A stretch of DNA of 64,000 bases from Pararge aegeria (GCF_905163445.1 NC_053208.1:25447986-25511985), one strand, 5' to 3'. Shown: positions 33,310-44,129, counted from the stretch's first letter. Numbers and translations: made by a program. Notes: generated from the letters alone by a model not told the origin.

Positions 33310-33700
33310 TATTCATTATCATTATAAATTCAAGATGGCCGCCGCTACAAAATGGCGGATAATTTATGTTTTATTAATCCCATCAATATGGGTATCAAAT
33401 GAAAGGGCTCAACAAGCAGAATACAAAGTACTATATAAAATTAAAATCCAAGATGGCGGCCTCTACAAAATGGCGGATAACTTAGGTTTTATCAATCCCA
33501 TCAACATGGGTATCAAATGAAAGGTCTCAACAAGTAGAATACAATTTCCTATGCAAAATTGAAATCTAAGATGGCCGCCGCTACCAAATGGCTGATAACA
33601 ATTTTTTATCAATCCCACCAATATGGGTATCAAATAAAAGGGCTTGACAAGAAGAATACAGTGCACTACAATATTTAAGATGGGCGCAGCCACCAAATGG
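33310..33700 (+). repeat. ~118 bp tandem repeat, about 3.5 units
   Basis: The block AAGATGGC(C/G)GCC...ACAAAATGGCGGATAA recurs near 33332, 33450, 33568 and 33678. Between occurrences lie ATCCCATCAATATGGGTATC and ATGAAAGGGCTCAACAAG. The long minus-strand frame here (33463-33975) and the plus-strand frame at 33281-33520 arise from the repeat. Confidence 0.85.
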
Positions 33701-33923
33701 CGTATAATAATAAGATTTAAATTTAGAAATTGAATCTGTAATTTAGGTATCTGATTAATCCAGCCTGAATCCACCACCCAAGTCAAGATTTTGTATCGTG
33801 TTGAGGACTGTGTGGCGTTAAGGTGGCTAAAATAAACTATCGGGCAAGAAACCTTGCAATAATGAAGCACTAAATGAATTAAACAGAATGCGAAATAAAA
33901 ACTAAAAACTAGAAAATAAAAAT

Positions 33924-34662
33924 AGGTAAAAAAACTTTTTAAGTTAAACGGTTTTATGTTAAACATACATTGCAATGTTTAAGATAAATGTACTAAAAAC
34001 CAAAAAATAATAAAATAGATACAGTCGTGGGAATTATAAACATATGCATAAAACCGTGGGGCACGTCAATTTTCTACAATCGTTGATTAAAATGTTTGTT
34101 TTGTAATGTTACACTATAATTAGGCAGTTGTTCAACCGACAACGATGGACGTGTGATAAGTAGGGCTAGAATGTGGAAACAAGCTAGCAAGCTCGATTAT
34201 AAGCGAGTTTTAGGGTTTCATAGTGGTGAGCGAGTAGTACTTTTATCATATGTTTTGTCGATTAAAGACAAACTACGAGCAGTGAAACGACTCCTCGCCA
34301 GCCAGCAGTGTGAATGTCCAACGATAAACTAGTTGAAACATCTCTTTTATTTACATGGAGTGTATAACTATTGGAATTTCCATGAGCAAGAAAATAGTAA
34401 GTAATTTCCTCACCGTCTGCGGGCCAACTGCCTATTTTAACGACGAATTAAACGATTCTTCTATCGCACATTAAGTCGATAATTTGTAGACAATTGACCT
34501 GCCCCACGGTTTTATTTTAGTCTAGTCTATGCATATGTTTATAATTCCCACGACTGTATCTATTTTATTATTTTTTGGTTTTTAGTACATTTATCTTAAA
34601 CATTGCAATGTATGTTTAACATAAAACCGTTTAACTTAAAAAAAATTTTTACCTATTTTTAT
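33924..34662. mobile_element. ~740 bp element with long terminal inverted repeats
   Basis: 33924 to ~34075 is the near-exact complement of ~34485 to 34662. Paired words include CATACATTGCAATGTTTAAG, AATACAGTCGTGGGAATTAT-type and AACCGTGGGGCA. The left arm's AGTTAAACGGTTTTATGTTA pairs with TAACATAAAACCGTTTAACT at the right. About 410 bp of unique interior (34076-34484) carries no obvious frame. A foldback-type or MITE element; the high arm identity suggests it is fairly recent. Confidence 0.8.
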
Positions 34663-34669
34663 TTAACGA

Positions 34670-35240
34670 TAGGCCACGCTTGACGACATACACGCCCGTT
34701 AGTAAGCAATGATGAGGTCTAGGTTGGAGCACTCTTGCCTAGAAAAAGCCTATTCACTTCTAGGCAAGCCTAGAAGTTACTCAAATTATACGTGGCAGGA
34801 AACACAGTAGCCGGGAGCGTGTTTCACATCCTAGCTTCGTAAATGTAGAGTAACGTAACACAGGTTACTTTTATACCTGAAATACAACCGTTTCCCACGG
34901 GATATGTAAAAAAACCCTTAACCGATAAAAATAACCCGATGCCTGTTCATCATATAGGCATCAACCCTGCGATTTACAGAACGGAGTCGCCACTCCCGCA
35001 GCTTGTACCATCGGTAATCCGAGCTTTGTGGTTCACATAATGCCACTTGAGCTAGGATGGCTTGAATGTCGTTAGCATCTGATTTCATAATCCTCGATAA
35101 TTTTTCATCTAAGGCTGCTAGCTGTACAGCCTAAAAACCAAGCTACTGTTAGTTCTTGGGACCGGATTTCCTGTTCCGGTTCGCTCGAACAGCTGTTTGC
35201 CATTGTGACTTCAGATACGGCAACAACTGAAAAGAAAATA
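34670..35240. other. Degenerate retroelement-like stretch
   Basis: Minus-strand phrases resemble lepidopteran LINE debris (complement near 34900-35000), all frame-broken. It includes an 11 bp palindrome at 34734-34744 against 34758-34768. No family assigned. Confidence 0.35.
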
Positions 35241-35315
35241 AAATTCGAATAGATAATCTTTGTATGAATAATATTTATATATAGTGGACAAAGGTGACAA
35301 TATATCCCTATCCCT

Positions 35316-35760
35316 ATACTTACTTACTAATATTATAAATGTCAATGTAAGTTTGTTTGTTACGCTTTCACGCAAAAACTACTAAACCGATTCTTATGTA
35401 ACTTTGTACACATATTCTTGGAAGTGTTAGAAGTAGTATAAGATACTTTTTATCCCGAAATTAAGCTTGGTTCCTATGGGAGAGGGGATGAGTGTTTGAC
35501 GATTTTACACCATAACTCCGACAAATTATAACCAATTTAAATAATAATATTTTTACTATAGAGGTCTAAACATTTGTGTTTAATTTTGCACAAACTGTGG
35601 TTGGAGATAGAGAACAGAACTCCTCAACGGACAGCAGCAAACCCCTCATTTAAGGCTTAGCGATACTGAATACTTTAGTTTTTTAGATCTTCAACTAAAT
35701 TTTATGCCACATCAAAAACAAAATCAAACGCAGACGAAGTCGCGGGTAAAAGCTAGTAAA
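35316..35760 (+). repeat. Family D repeat, near full length
   Basis: Starts TTACTAATATTATAAATGTC, then TTGTTACGCTTTCACGCAAA and CTACTAAACCGATTCTTATG. It ends AACGCAGACGAAGTCGCGGG, TAAAAGCTAGTA. This is the reference copy for orientation. Confidence 0.75.
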
Positions 35761-35889
35761 CTATATAGGTAGGCGTAGATGCTTATGTGTGCCTGTTTAT
35801 GCTCGCTTAGGGTGCTACTCAGAACGACTAGTTCAGTTTCTAAAGTTGACATATATTTGGCGAAAATTGCAGCATGTCCAAATCATATG

Positions 35890-36032
35890 CAGTGGCGTGC
35901 ACAGGATTTTTCATCAGGGTATGCATAAATAAGGAAGATGCCATCAAATGGAAAAATCCTTCGCATATATGAGTTATAAAAAAAAATTAGGATACGCAGA
36001 GCTTTTGTGCATGTATGAAGTGCACGCCACTG
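35890..36032. mobile_element. hAT-like MITE with CAGTGGCGTGCA ends
   Basis: CAGTGGCGTGCACAGG at the left and AAGTGCACGCCACTG at the right are inverted. The flanks ATCATATG (35882-35889) and ATGGTATG (36033-36040) are a plausible decayed 8 bp target duplication, as expected for hAT elements. 143 bp, no coding. Confidence 0.7.
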
Positions 36033-36039
36033 ATGGTAT

Positions 36040-36930
36040 GATTATTATATATTTACTTTCTGTACCGTTTATATTATTATACTAGTATATAGTTTTTTAG
36101 TATTTCTATAGTATTTACATATTTAATATTATTTATTTTACCGTTGGGAAATATGAATTAGTTTATTTTATTTATTTTATAGTTGTACTGTATTTTGTAA
36201 TTATTAATATGTATGTATATTCTTAAAGCTTTGCGCACCGCTATAAGGCCGCTATAATATATGTGAGCCAATACCTCATAATGGTAGAAATCACTATAAG
36301 TTATAAGGCCGCCTATGTAACAAAAATTTAAATGACTTGTACCTTTTTTCTCTTTTATTTTTGTTTGATTGATAATAAATCGTGGTTTGTTATAGTGGTA
36401 ACGAAACAATCTGCGGACTGTAGCGTTTTTATTTATTAAATAGATACAATTACATTGTCTAACGTACACAAGAAGAGGATGGAATTGTCTTGTGATGGAT
36501 AAGGTCTGGATTGGCCGAGCGCCTGCACCCGTGACTGTGTGTAATACTGAGCCATGTATACTAGAACTAAACACTACACTCACGTGTAGTGTTTGTTTAT
36601 AACAATATAGCCATGGATGTATTTATGTAAATGTAGAAAAAAAAAAAAAAAAAAGTTTACCAATGCTTTCAATTGAATTTAATTCAAAAAGTTTTTCGGT
36701 TTTTATTTTTATTAATCTCACTAGATTTAATTTAAGTGTATGGTTCTCACTCCAGAGACGGGCGATAATAACTGCGACTCAGTCTTGCACTATAGCAGTA
36801 TTATCGAATTTGGGTTTCATGATACACATTACCTTATGTTTGCCTTATTTTGTACTATTTTTAATTTGCTGTGTAACTGTTAATTGAAATAAACTTATTA
36901 CTATTATTACTATCCCGTGTCTGCGCTTAG
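36040..36930. other. AT-rich DNA, no gene seen
   Basis: A 19-base A run near 36635-36653 may be a retroposon tail. Minus-strand (141 codons, 36158-36583) and plus-strand (74 codons) frames show no motif. Confidence 0.4.
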
Positions 36931-37175
36931 CTAAGACAACAGGCTGCCGAGTTAGTCCTTATAAGCCGAAATAGTTCATGGGGCTCATGCCAAGGCTCAG
37001 AATCAGTAGGCAATGGAGAGAGCTTTGTTCGGAGTATCTTCATGTTTACAAGTGTGCAAGAATAAATAAAAGGAGAGGTAGCAATTGGATGCCTTGTTGG
37101 ATACAGATTGGCAAAATTGAATTCAAAGGTGGTTCAGATCATTGGGACTAGGTAGAATATTTTTTGTATATACTT
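36930..37175 (+). mobile_element. Degenerate RTE LINE fragment
   Basis: GGCTCAGAATCAGTAGGCAA and TGGAGAGAGCTTTGTTCGGA resemble the reading of a LR(I/N)xQxAMERALFGVS-type stretch, then ARINKRRGSNWMPCW-like text. Frame-broken. Confidence 0.5.
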
Positions 37176-37333
37176 AAAACATGTAAAATAAATAGTACTT
37201 ATAATTAGTTTGAACCCTTTTCTTTATGTTAGATAATAATTTATTGGCCTAAGTAGAACGAAGTTAAAATTTTTTTTTTCATTACGTAAGCTTCCAAAGT
37301 AAATCATTAATGGTCGACCGACTTATGAAATTT

Positions 37334-37391
37334 ATTTGGAGATGGATTTACGCAACTCCATATTTGGAGTTGCGTAAATCCATCTCCAAAT
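37334..37391. repeat. Perfect 26 bp snap-back palindrome
   Basis: 37334-37359 is the exact complement of 37366-37391; spacer of 6 nt. Confidence 0.95.
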
Positions 37392-37487
37392 ATGGATTTT
37401 TTTTTAGACTAAATAAAGTTCGCTTCTAAGTCTGAAGCTGTGCTTAATATGGCCTGCATGAACCCTACACTTGTTTTTATCACACTA

Positions 37488-37660
37488 CAAGTTAGCCCTT
37501 GACTGCAATCTCTCCTGGTTATTTTGTCTAAGATGGTAGCTGACTAACCTGTTAGGGAGTATGGCAGTTATATTAAATCCATACTCCTAATTGGTTTCCA
37601 CGCGACATCGTACCGGAACACTAAATAGCTTAGCGGCAAGTCTTTGTAGGTAGGATTTTT
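37488..37660 (+). repeat. Family G repeat
   Basis: CTACAAGTTAGCCCTTGACT, TCTAAGATGGTAGCTGACTA, CCTGTTAGGGAGTATGGCAG, TACCGGAACACTAAATAGC. Near full length. Confidence 0.65.
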
Positions 37661-37913
37661 GTATGATACTGGTTTGAACCAGTAACAGTTGGTCCATGAG
37701 GCTATTGATCAAATGAATAATCCAGGTTTCACCAGATATAAAAAACAATGTTTAGAATGTGTATGTAAAGTAAGTAACGAAGAATTAAATGAAACAATTG
37801 ATGTTCTATTATTCCGTGTTATTTAAATGGACTACAGCTGGCATATTTTTATTTGTATCTTAAAGGTTCTTAGCAATTTAATATAATATATATTTTGTTT
37901 TAATTGTAGTCAC

Positions 37914-37954
37914 GATCAAAATTATGTACCTTGTTGGTATACATAATTTTGATC
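37914..37954. repeat. Perfect 15 bp palindrome
   Basis: 37914-37928 pairs with 37940-37954 around 11 nt. Confidence 0.9.
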
Positions 37955-37989
37955 TTAAAAAAATTGGTCGTGAATTTCTGTTACTTCCT

Positions 37990-38145
37990 GAGTTTTTTTT
38001 AGTAGATAAACAACTTAAGGATAGGCATTGTAAGAGTTACAAAGGCCTAGCCTACCCTTAAGTATTTATAACTCGTATTAACGGAGATTTTCTTCATTTT
38101 ATATCTTCTGCATACCCTGTGCATACCCTTTATGCACGCCACTGG
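37990..38145. mobile_element. hAT-like MITE, right half
   Basis: Body TAAGGATAGGCATTGTAAGA, CTACCCTTAAGTATTTATAA and GATTTTCTTCATTTTATATC, ending CCCTTTATGCACGCCACTGG. The left terminus is missing. Same family as 39858-40061. Confidence 0.65.
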
Positions 38146-38861
38146 GTAGGATGGTAACTAACCACGGCGGAGGCCTCGCATCAGACCAAAAACCAAACAC
38201 TTCATATAGACCGGCTCGCTTTTGACCGTTTATTTTTCTGAATAGCTGGATGCAACACAGTAACCTGCTATTCTATTCAAATTAATTACAATTTCAATTT
38301 AACTTTATTTGAATTTTATATAACATTACTTATTAGAAATTGTAACCCTACTAGGGTGCAGCAATTGGGATATTAGAGAGGTATACCATTTAATAATAAT
38401 AATTATAATATTTAATTATTTTAAATAATCATTTACCGCATAATAAGTTTTATTATTTAAGTTTTTTTTAGGGTGTATGTATATGAACACGGTATAAATC
38501 TCGTTTTCTTCAATATTCTCTGGAGTTCTATTATACATTCCAATGCCCCAGAACCATTGGACCAAAACTGTGCACTGTTATAAGTTTGATTTATGTAGGT
38601 GGAAGTTAAATTTACAATTGTAAACCGTAGCTCTTTATGACTTTAAAAAAAGATTGAAGTCTTTATCTGTGTAAGCTGCGTGTTCTTACAGTTGTTGGGT
38701 ATTATATTGCCGCTAAAGGAATAGACCCAGGACATTATTAGTTTGAATTTTCTACGAGTACATATCATTAAAGAGTTAATATTTTATCGCGCGATCGTGT
38801 AAAAGTAGGTACTGTTCAATGCAAAGTTGAATTCTTTGTTCCAATTCAACTAAATTTAAAT

Positions 38862-39030
38862 TATGAAAATTAAGCTTCATTTGCTATACTTTACAACAAT
38901 GTACCCTACATTGCCGAAGATCTGTTTGGTGTGGAGTACAAAGATTGCAGAAATTATAAATTACACAATACAGATTCCCGCTTTTCGCGGAGTGTAGCAA
39001 ATTAAACTTAATTTTCATAATATATCATCG
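38862..39030 (+). mobile_element. MITE-A, internally deleted
   Basis: TTATGAAAATTAAGCTTCAT, GATCTGTTTGGTGTGGAGTA and CCGCTTTTCGCGGAGTGTAG, then TTTTCATAATATATCAT. Left ~25 bp missing. Confidence 0.7.
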
Positions 39031-39609
39031 TCGTATCTTATAACATCGTGTACGAAAAGCTTCAAACTTCAGAAGTGTCAAAAGCTTCGCTCGTTAAGAA
39101 CTTTTAATCTTACCACGGGAACTATTTAAGAGAATGGAATAGCAAAGTTCATCTCCTTTTCCATAGCATAGGGGACATGCATACCAAATTTCAAAGCTGT
39201 CTGCCCGCGGCTTAGCTCGTAAACAATTATAAATTGTTTCCCTCGGCACCTACTTAAGCAATCGAGATATAAGTTAGCCTTTATTTTTGTCTATGGCAAA
39301 AAGTTCATGCATGCCAAATTTCATCCATCTTTATAATATTAAATTAAATTATTAGGATAATACAGTGTATAGTTGGTAAATCTTATGAAATAAATAAATA
39401 ATTATACATATTTTTTTAACTTCTGCAATGCGTAAAGTGATTGTGATAATTTTACTGACTTCATAAGGTTATATGTTTCACAGTAGTAGTACATATAAAT
39501 ATTTTAAGTAAAAAAAAAGTGCCAAGGGAATTAAAAGCAGCTACAGCTTCCTATTTCGCCAGCCTATTTATTCTTGTTACTCTAAATGCACAGCAATGAT
39601 GATAAGATA

Positions 39610-40105
39610 ACGATTACTCAAACGATAAAAAAACTTGGGTGTGAATTGCTCTAACTTCATAGCTTAATATTAATTTACTGTGAGATGGTGATAACAAAAA
39701 AAATTTAGATTTTAAGTTTGTTGTGGGCTCTTCTTAGACCAGGGCGCGTTTGGAACCCTCGTAGCTTAAGGTTTAAGTTGGCGGACGAAGTTATCACCAT
39801 CCCCTCACAATTATGTAAACATATATTTATGAACGCTTCATGAGTGCCTGTGATAGGCAGTGGCGTGCATAGAGGGTATGCAATGGGTATGCAGATGTTA
39901 TAAAAAGAAGAAAAGGTCCAGTACGAGTCAACAATACTTGAGGTTAGGCTTTTTTTAACTCTAAAAATGCCTTTCCTTGGGTGTTTAAAAACTTGTACTG
40001 GAGATTTTCTTTATTTTATATCATATCCATACCCTGTGCATACCCTCTATGCACGCCACTGGACTGATAGGCCTACATGAATAAAAAAAAAATTTGAATT
40101 TAAGA
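39610..40105 (+). mobile_element. LINE-C 3' end split by a MITE
   Basis: AAACTTGGGTGTGAATTGCT, ACTGTGAGATGGTGATAACA, AAGTTTGTTGTGGGCTCTTC and TATCACCATCCCCTCACAAT run to GTGCCTGTGATAGG. The element resumes after the insert at CTGATAGGCCTACATGAATA and ends AAAATTTGAATTT. Confidence 0.75.
39858..40061. mobile_element. hAT-like MITE nested in LINE-C
   Basis: CAGTGGCGTGCATAGAGGGT at the left is the complement of ACCCTCTATGCACGCCACTG at the right. 204 bp. TGATAGGC stands on both sides (39851 onward and from ~40065), consistent with a roughly 8 bp target duplication with small changes. Confidence 0.8.
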
Positions 40106-40117
40106 CGAACCAAGGAA

Positions 40118-40400
40118 ACTGCCTCGTGGATTTAGTGGTTGGCATTGTCATGTTAAAATCACGAGGTCCTAAATTTGATTCCCAAGTCGAGCAAATTGTG
40201 TTAGTCACGAACAGCCCGGACTAGGAAATTGTTATGTACCACCGAGATCAAGAGCACGTTCCGCTTCGGCCTAGTTATCATTATTAAACGTAAACATTGA
40301 GGGCAGCGTGCTATGTCTATGCTCTGAAAACCTCTGTCTTATGAGATAAGATGGGTATCTTTAGCCCAGGTGCCCAGCAGTTAATACAATTTTTCTAAAT
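40118..40400 (+). repeat. tRNA-derived SINE, another type
   Basis: A-box-like TGGATTTAGTGGTTGGC and B-box-like GGTCCTAAATTTGATTCC, then TTGTGTTAGTCACGAACAGC, CCGAGATCAAGAGCACGTTC and AGCCCAGGTGCCCAGCAGTT. Confidence 0.65.
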
Positions 40401-40536
40401 AACATGTTGGTTTTGGAATGAATACAAAATACCTGCAATGCTATCTTAATAGTATGTTAACATTATAATTAAATAATGCAATGCACACAAAATAAGTCAA
40501 CACTCAACCGTAATATTTTTTCGCAATGGTGGATAA

Positions 40537-41484
40537 ATAATTCGAGAAATTTACAGCGGTGCTACCCTAGAGGTTAAATTACACGAACTGACAAACCAAA
40601 TAAAGATCCTTAGGGGGGTTCGCCAAGGCGACAATGTTTCACCAAAGCTATTCTCTGCAGCGCTGGAAAATATCTTTCGCCTAGTAGACTGGTCTTCGAA
40701 AGGCATTAAGGTCAATGGCAAAATACTGTATCATCTGACGTTCGCTGATGACATTGTCCTTACAGTAGAAAACTTAAAACACCTACAGGCGATGATAGAA
40801 GAGCTACATACAGTGTGCACAGCCGTAGAACTTAAAATGAACATCAACAAAACGAAAGTAATGTATCGGGATAACATTACCCATATTACTGTCCACGGAT
40901 GCCAGGTAAAGTGTGTTTCGGAATATGTATACCTCGGACAAACAATAACATTAAGCAAGGAGGGACAGGAAAAAGAGATTAGCAGACGCATCCAACTCGG
41001 GTGGGTAGCCTTTAGGAAACTCTCAGACGTCCTTGAGGAAGACATTCCTTCATGCTTAAAGCGCAAAGTATTCGACCAATGTGTCACTAGGACATATGGA
41101 ACAGAGACATGCCAGAGACAGCCGGTGAACCACCTTCTTTGTAAGGGTCCTACAAAGAAGGTGGTTCACCGGCTCAAAGTGGCTCAGCATGCAATGGAAA
41201 GAACGATGTTAGGTTTGTCTCTATTAGACAGGATTCCCAACGTAGAGATCAGAAACCGAACTGGAATCACTGACATCGTTCAAAGAGCAGCGGCCCTGAA
41301 ATGGAACTGGGAGGTCGGGCGGTGGAGCCGAGCAATTCTGGATTGGCAACCGCGCACTGAACATAGAAGCATCGGCCTACCACCAACTCGATGGAGGGAT
41401 GATATGGTAAAGGCAGTAGGGAAGAACTGGATGCTGCTAACAGCAGCAATAGACCGTGATGGCATGCAAATGAAGAAACCTTAG
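40537..41484 (+). pseudogene. RTE-type LINE reverse transcriptase fragment
   Basis: An open frame of ~315 codons lacking the endonuclease and N-terminal fingers. In order it has ILRGVRQGDNVSPKLFSAAL (RT block), LTFADDIVL with the catalytic Asp-Asp pair (near 40739-40765), MNINKTKVM, EYVYLGQTI, RRIQLGWVAFRKL, RKVFDQCV, AMERTMLGLSLLDRIPN, RAAALKWNWEVGRW, and RTEHRSIGLPPTRWRDDMVK. The usual Cys-rich or TYGxETW stretch is altered: 23 bases at 41121-41143 are the complement of 41151-41173, and the frame stays open across this. 5' truncated and therefore not mobile by itself. The 3' tail CCAGCAGTAGACTGAGACAG and GATGATGACGA ends near 41525. Confidence 0.88.
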
Positions 41485-41654
41485 TCCAGCAGTAGACTGA
41501 GACAGGCTGATGATGACGAATGGTTGATAAAAATGAATGCGGTATCAGTGATGAAAGAATGACATGTTAGTTAAACCTCTAAATTAGGGTCTGTTTTTTT
41601 TTAATAATTTGCAAAATAAATAAGAGTGTACATGATACACATTATAAGCATGTA

Positions 41655-41705
41655 TAGAATCGCAGGCTCGCAGGCGCAGCTTTTAGAATAATTGACAGTA
41701 AATAA
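41655..41705 (+). repeat. Short repeat shared with 30826-30880
   Basis: GAATCGCAGGCTCGCAG, then CGCAGCTTTT(A)ATAATAATT-like text. In both places a MITE-A lies a short way downstream. The complement encodes a YYKSCxCEPAI-type phrase, probably a LINE protein end. Confidence 0.45.
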
Positions 41706-41908
41706 AACTCCAATATTAGCAATGATTCATTTACTTTAATATAAATAAGATCGGCAAACATGAAACCCGCTATTATTTATTTAATGCTAATATAAAAAAT
41801 ACATGGAAATCATTCATAAAGTTTATGCCTACATACCAGCAGTCAGGTAAAATGTAGTTTTAGCAACTTTCACATGCAAATGCCTTATAAAAAATTAATT
41901 AAGATCAT

Positions 41909-42200
41909 TGGATAGAAGCAGGCGTTACTTTGCGGAAATCCATAATATATTATGAAAATTGAGCTTAATTTGCTATACTCCGCGAACAGCAGGAGAACAA
42001 CAGATCCTCGGCAATTGTTAAGTTAACTTAACTTAAAGTTAACTTAACTTAACAATTATTCATGTACACGTGCGTAGAGGTTACGTTGCCGAGGATCTGT
42101 TTGGTGTGGTGTATACGGATTGAAGTAATTATAAATTACAACATACAGATTCTGCTGCTGTTCGCGGAGTATAGCAAATTAAGCTCAATTTTTATGATTC
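41909..42200 (+). mobile_element. MITE-A, full length
   Basis: Left end TTGGATAGAAGCAGGCGTTA, then CTCCGCGAACAGCAGGAG. Inner inverted repeats AGATCCTCGGCAA / TTGCCGAGGATCT and a TTAAGTTAACTTAACTT-rich palindrome (near 42012-42055), then CTGTTCGCGGAGTATAGC. The right terminus stops ~40 bp short. Confidence 0.8.
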
Positions 42201-42259
42201 ATTTAGATCGTTTTTGCTGATAACGCTATAAGCCTATGTAGAAAACTTTAATTATTTTC

Positions 42260-42345
42260 ATCATCATCATCACCTCAACCAATTGACGTCCACTGCTGGA
42301 CATAGGTCTTTTGTAGGGAGTTCCACAATACACGGCCCTGGGCCG
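42260..42345 (-). mobile_element. RTE LINE 3' tail, reverse
   Basis: CATCATCATCATCACC followed by AATTGACGTCCACTGCTGGA and CATAGGTCTTTTGTAGGGAG, the same tail as at 11950. Confidence 0.75.
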
Positions 42346-42429
42346 TTTGCCTTTAATTATTTTAACACACAGCAATACAAACTATTTCTGCGCTAGATTT
42401 CGTCTAAAAAGGTGCGGTTGCGCTGAGCA

Positions 42430-42980
42430 TAGGATACAAAGTATTTAATGTATGTTCATAAAAAAAATTCTAAATTTAAGAAAAAATGTGACTGCAATAA
42501 TTTAAACATTAGAAGTCAGAATAAACCTACAGTGCAATATACTAGGTTACATAAAATTCATAATTCGTTGAAAGGAAATTGCATACAATTCTACAATATA
42601 CTACCCATTGAAATCTTGGAGATGTCTCTTAAAGTTCAAAATTTGAGTTAAACGTAAGCTTATAGAAAAGTCCTATTATAGTATAAAGGACTACGTAATC
42701 GATAAAAAAGCTTGGGTGTGAATTATTGCTCTAACCAGGTTGCTCTTCTAATAATTTAAAATGACATTGTAAGATGGTGATAACAAAAAAAACACCCGGA
42801 TAAGTTTGTTATGGACTTCTTCTTAGGCCGGGACGCGTTAGGAAACCTCGTAGCTTTAGTTTTAAGTTTACGAATGTGGTTTTCGCCATCATCTCACTGC
42901 CGTGTAATTCTTATGTACGCATCAAAAGTGCCACCTATGGGCCTACTTAAATAAAGATATTTTTGACTTTGACTTTGAAA
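42430..42980 (+). mobile_element. LINE-C C-terminus and 3' tail
   Basis: The open frame to 42651 includes NIRSQNKPTVQYTRLHKIHN, NCIQFYNILPIEILEMSLK, typical of the C-terminus of jockey/CR1-like LINE proteins. The tail follows: CTTGGGTGTGAATTATTGC, GTAAGATGGTGATAACAAA, CTTCTTAGGCCGGGACGCG, CCACCTATGGGCCTACTTAA and TTTGACTTTGACTTTGA. Confidence 0.75.
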
Positions 42981-43264
42981 GAAACATACATACACATTTT
43001 CGCATTCATTAGAAGATATATACATAGCTTTGAGGCAATAACTATCCGGAACACATTGCTTCAAAACTTCATCGCAAAGCATTCAAATTACATCTTATAG
43101 CATATTTTATAAAGTTTACACTAAAACAAAATTTACTCAAAATAATTCCTAATTGTTTTTAAAGGGACATAAAAAAAATGAATTTTACATACATAGCAGG
43201 ATAAGTAGTAAGTGTTGTAGATATAACATAAAGCTTATGCCCTGTAATGGGCCGGTAATGGGTT

Positions 43265-43415
43265 ATCTTTATATATAAATTTCTTGTGTTCGTGTGAACT
43301 CCTCCTAGACAGCTAGACCGATTTGAATGAATTTTTTGATATACGTTTGGGAGGCATCCTGGATGGTTTAGATACACAAAGTAGCCCGACCGATGGCGCT
43401 GGGGCCGCTAGTGAT
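43265..43415 (+). repeat. Family E repeat
   Basis: ATATATAAATTTCTTGTGTT, CTCCTCCTAGACAGCTAGAC, GGGAGGCATCCTGGATGG and GATGGCGCTGGGG-CCGCTAGT end. Confidence 0.6.
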
Positions 43416-43639
43416 CATATAAATCTTACCATCAAAAAACTTTACGTTATATCCAATAAGTATGCTATACAAAATAGTGTCGGATTTATTACGAGTCTAG
43501 GATCTTTACAAAGCTTGTCTGGTTATACACTTGATCAAAGAAGATATTGCGCACAGCAATAAGTACACTTAAATTAAGTTTTACTAAAGCGATGATAGGA
43601 TGAAAGTTATCTTAATAAGTTTATAAGAAATAATAACTT

Positions 43640-43750
43640 TTATTTCAGTAGTAGTTGCCGCATTAAATAGGTCTCGGTGGCAGCTGACGTCAGACCGCGA
43701 GACGAGCACGCCCTTTAGATGGCTAACCTGGAAGTGACAAAATAAACAGA
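43640..43750 (+). repeat. Family L repeat
   Basis: GTTGCCGCATTAAATAGGTC, GGTGGCAGCTGACGTCAGAC, GCGAGACGAGCACGCCCTT and GGCTAACCTGGAAGTGACAA; compare 32160. Confidence 0.5.
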
Positions 43751-43894
43751 ATATCGAAGAAGAAGTCATAAATTCGTTGTTAATTTTAATTGCGGGCGTT
43801 TCGGAATCTAAAGGAACTAAACAAAACTGCTCTGCTCAAACTGCAATATTTAATCTACATCAGTTTATTATTATTACTTTTGAGTGATCTTTTG

Positions 43895-43975
43895 AGTCTG
43901 AGAAGCCGAAAAACATTGTGAGGAAACCTGCTTGTCTGTAAGTTCTTCACAATTTACTCAATGGCGTGTACACTC
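43895..43975 (+). repeat. SINE-B middle fragment
   Basis: AAAACATTGTGAGGAAACCT, GTTCTTCACAATTTACTCAA and TGGCGTGTACACTC. Confidence 0.6.
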
Positions 43976-44129
43976 TATCTAAAAAAAAAGATAATTTATA
44001 AATTAAGATCATAAAATCATTAAGATAATAAAATCATTTGGCACAGATATAGGTTATACCTAGATATAGGTTCTTTGTAGAATTATAGCTTTTACCGATA
44101 ATGATGATTATGAGTGTGAGTTTTCTGGC

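Noticed and set aside
33463..33975. 170-codon minus-strand frame
   Set aside because: It crosses the 118 bp tandem repeat and the inverted-repeat element. Its length follows from the repeat, and it has no motif.
36158..36583. 141-codon minus-strand frame
   Set aside because: No domain, hydrophobic pattern or repeat link; composition follows the local AT bias.
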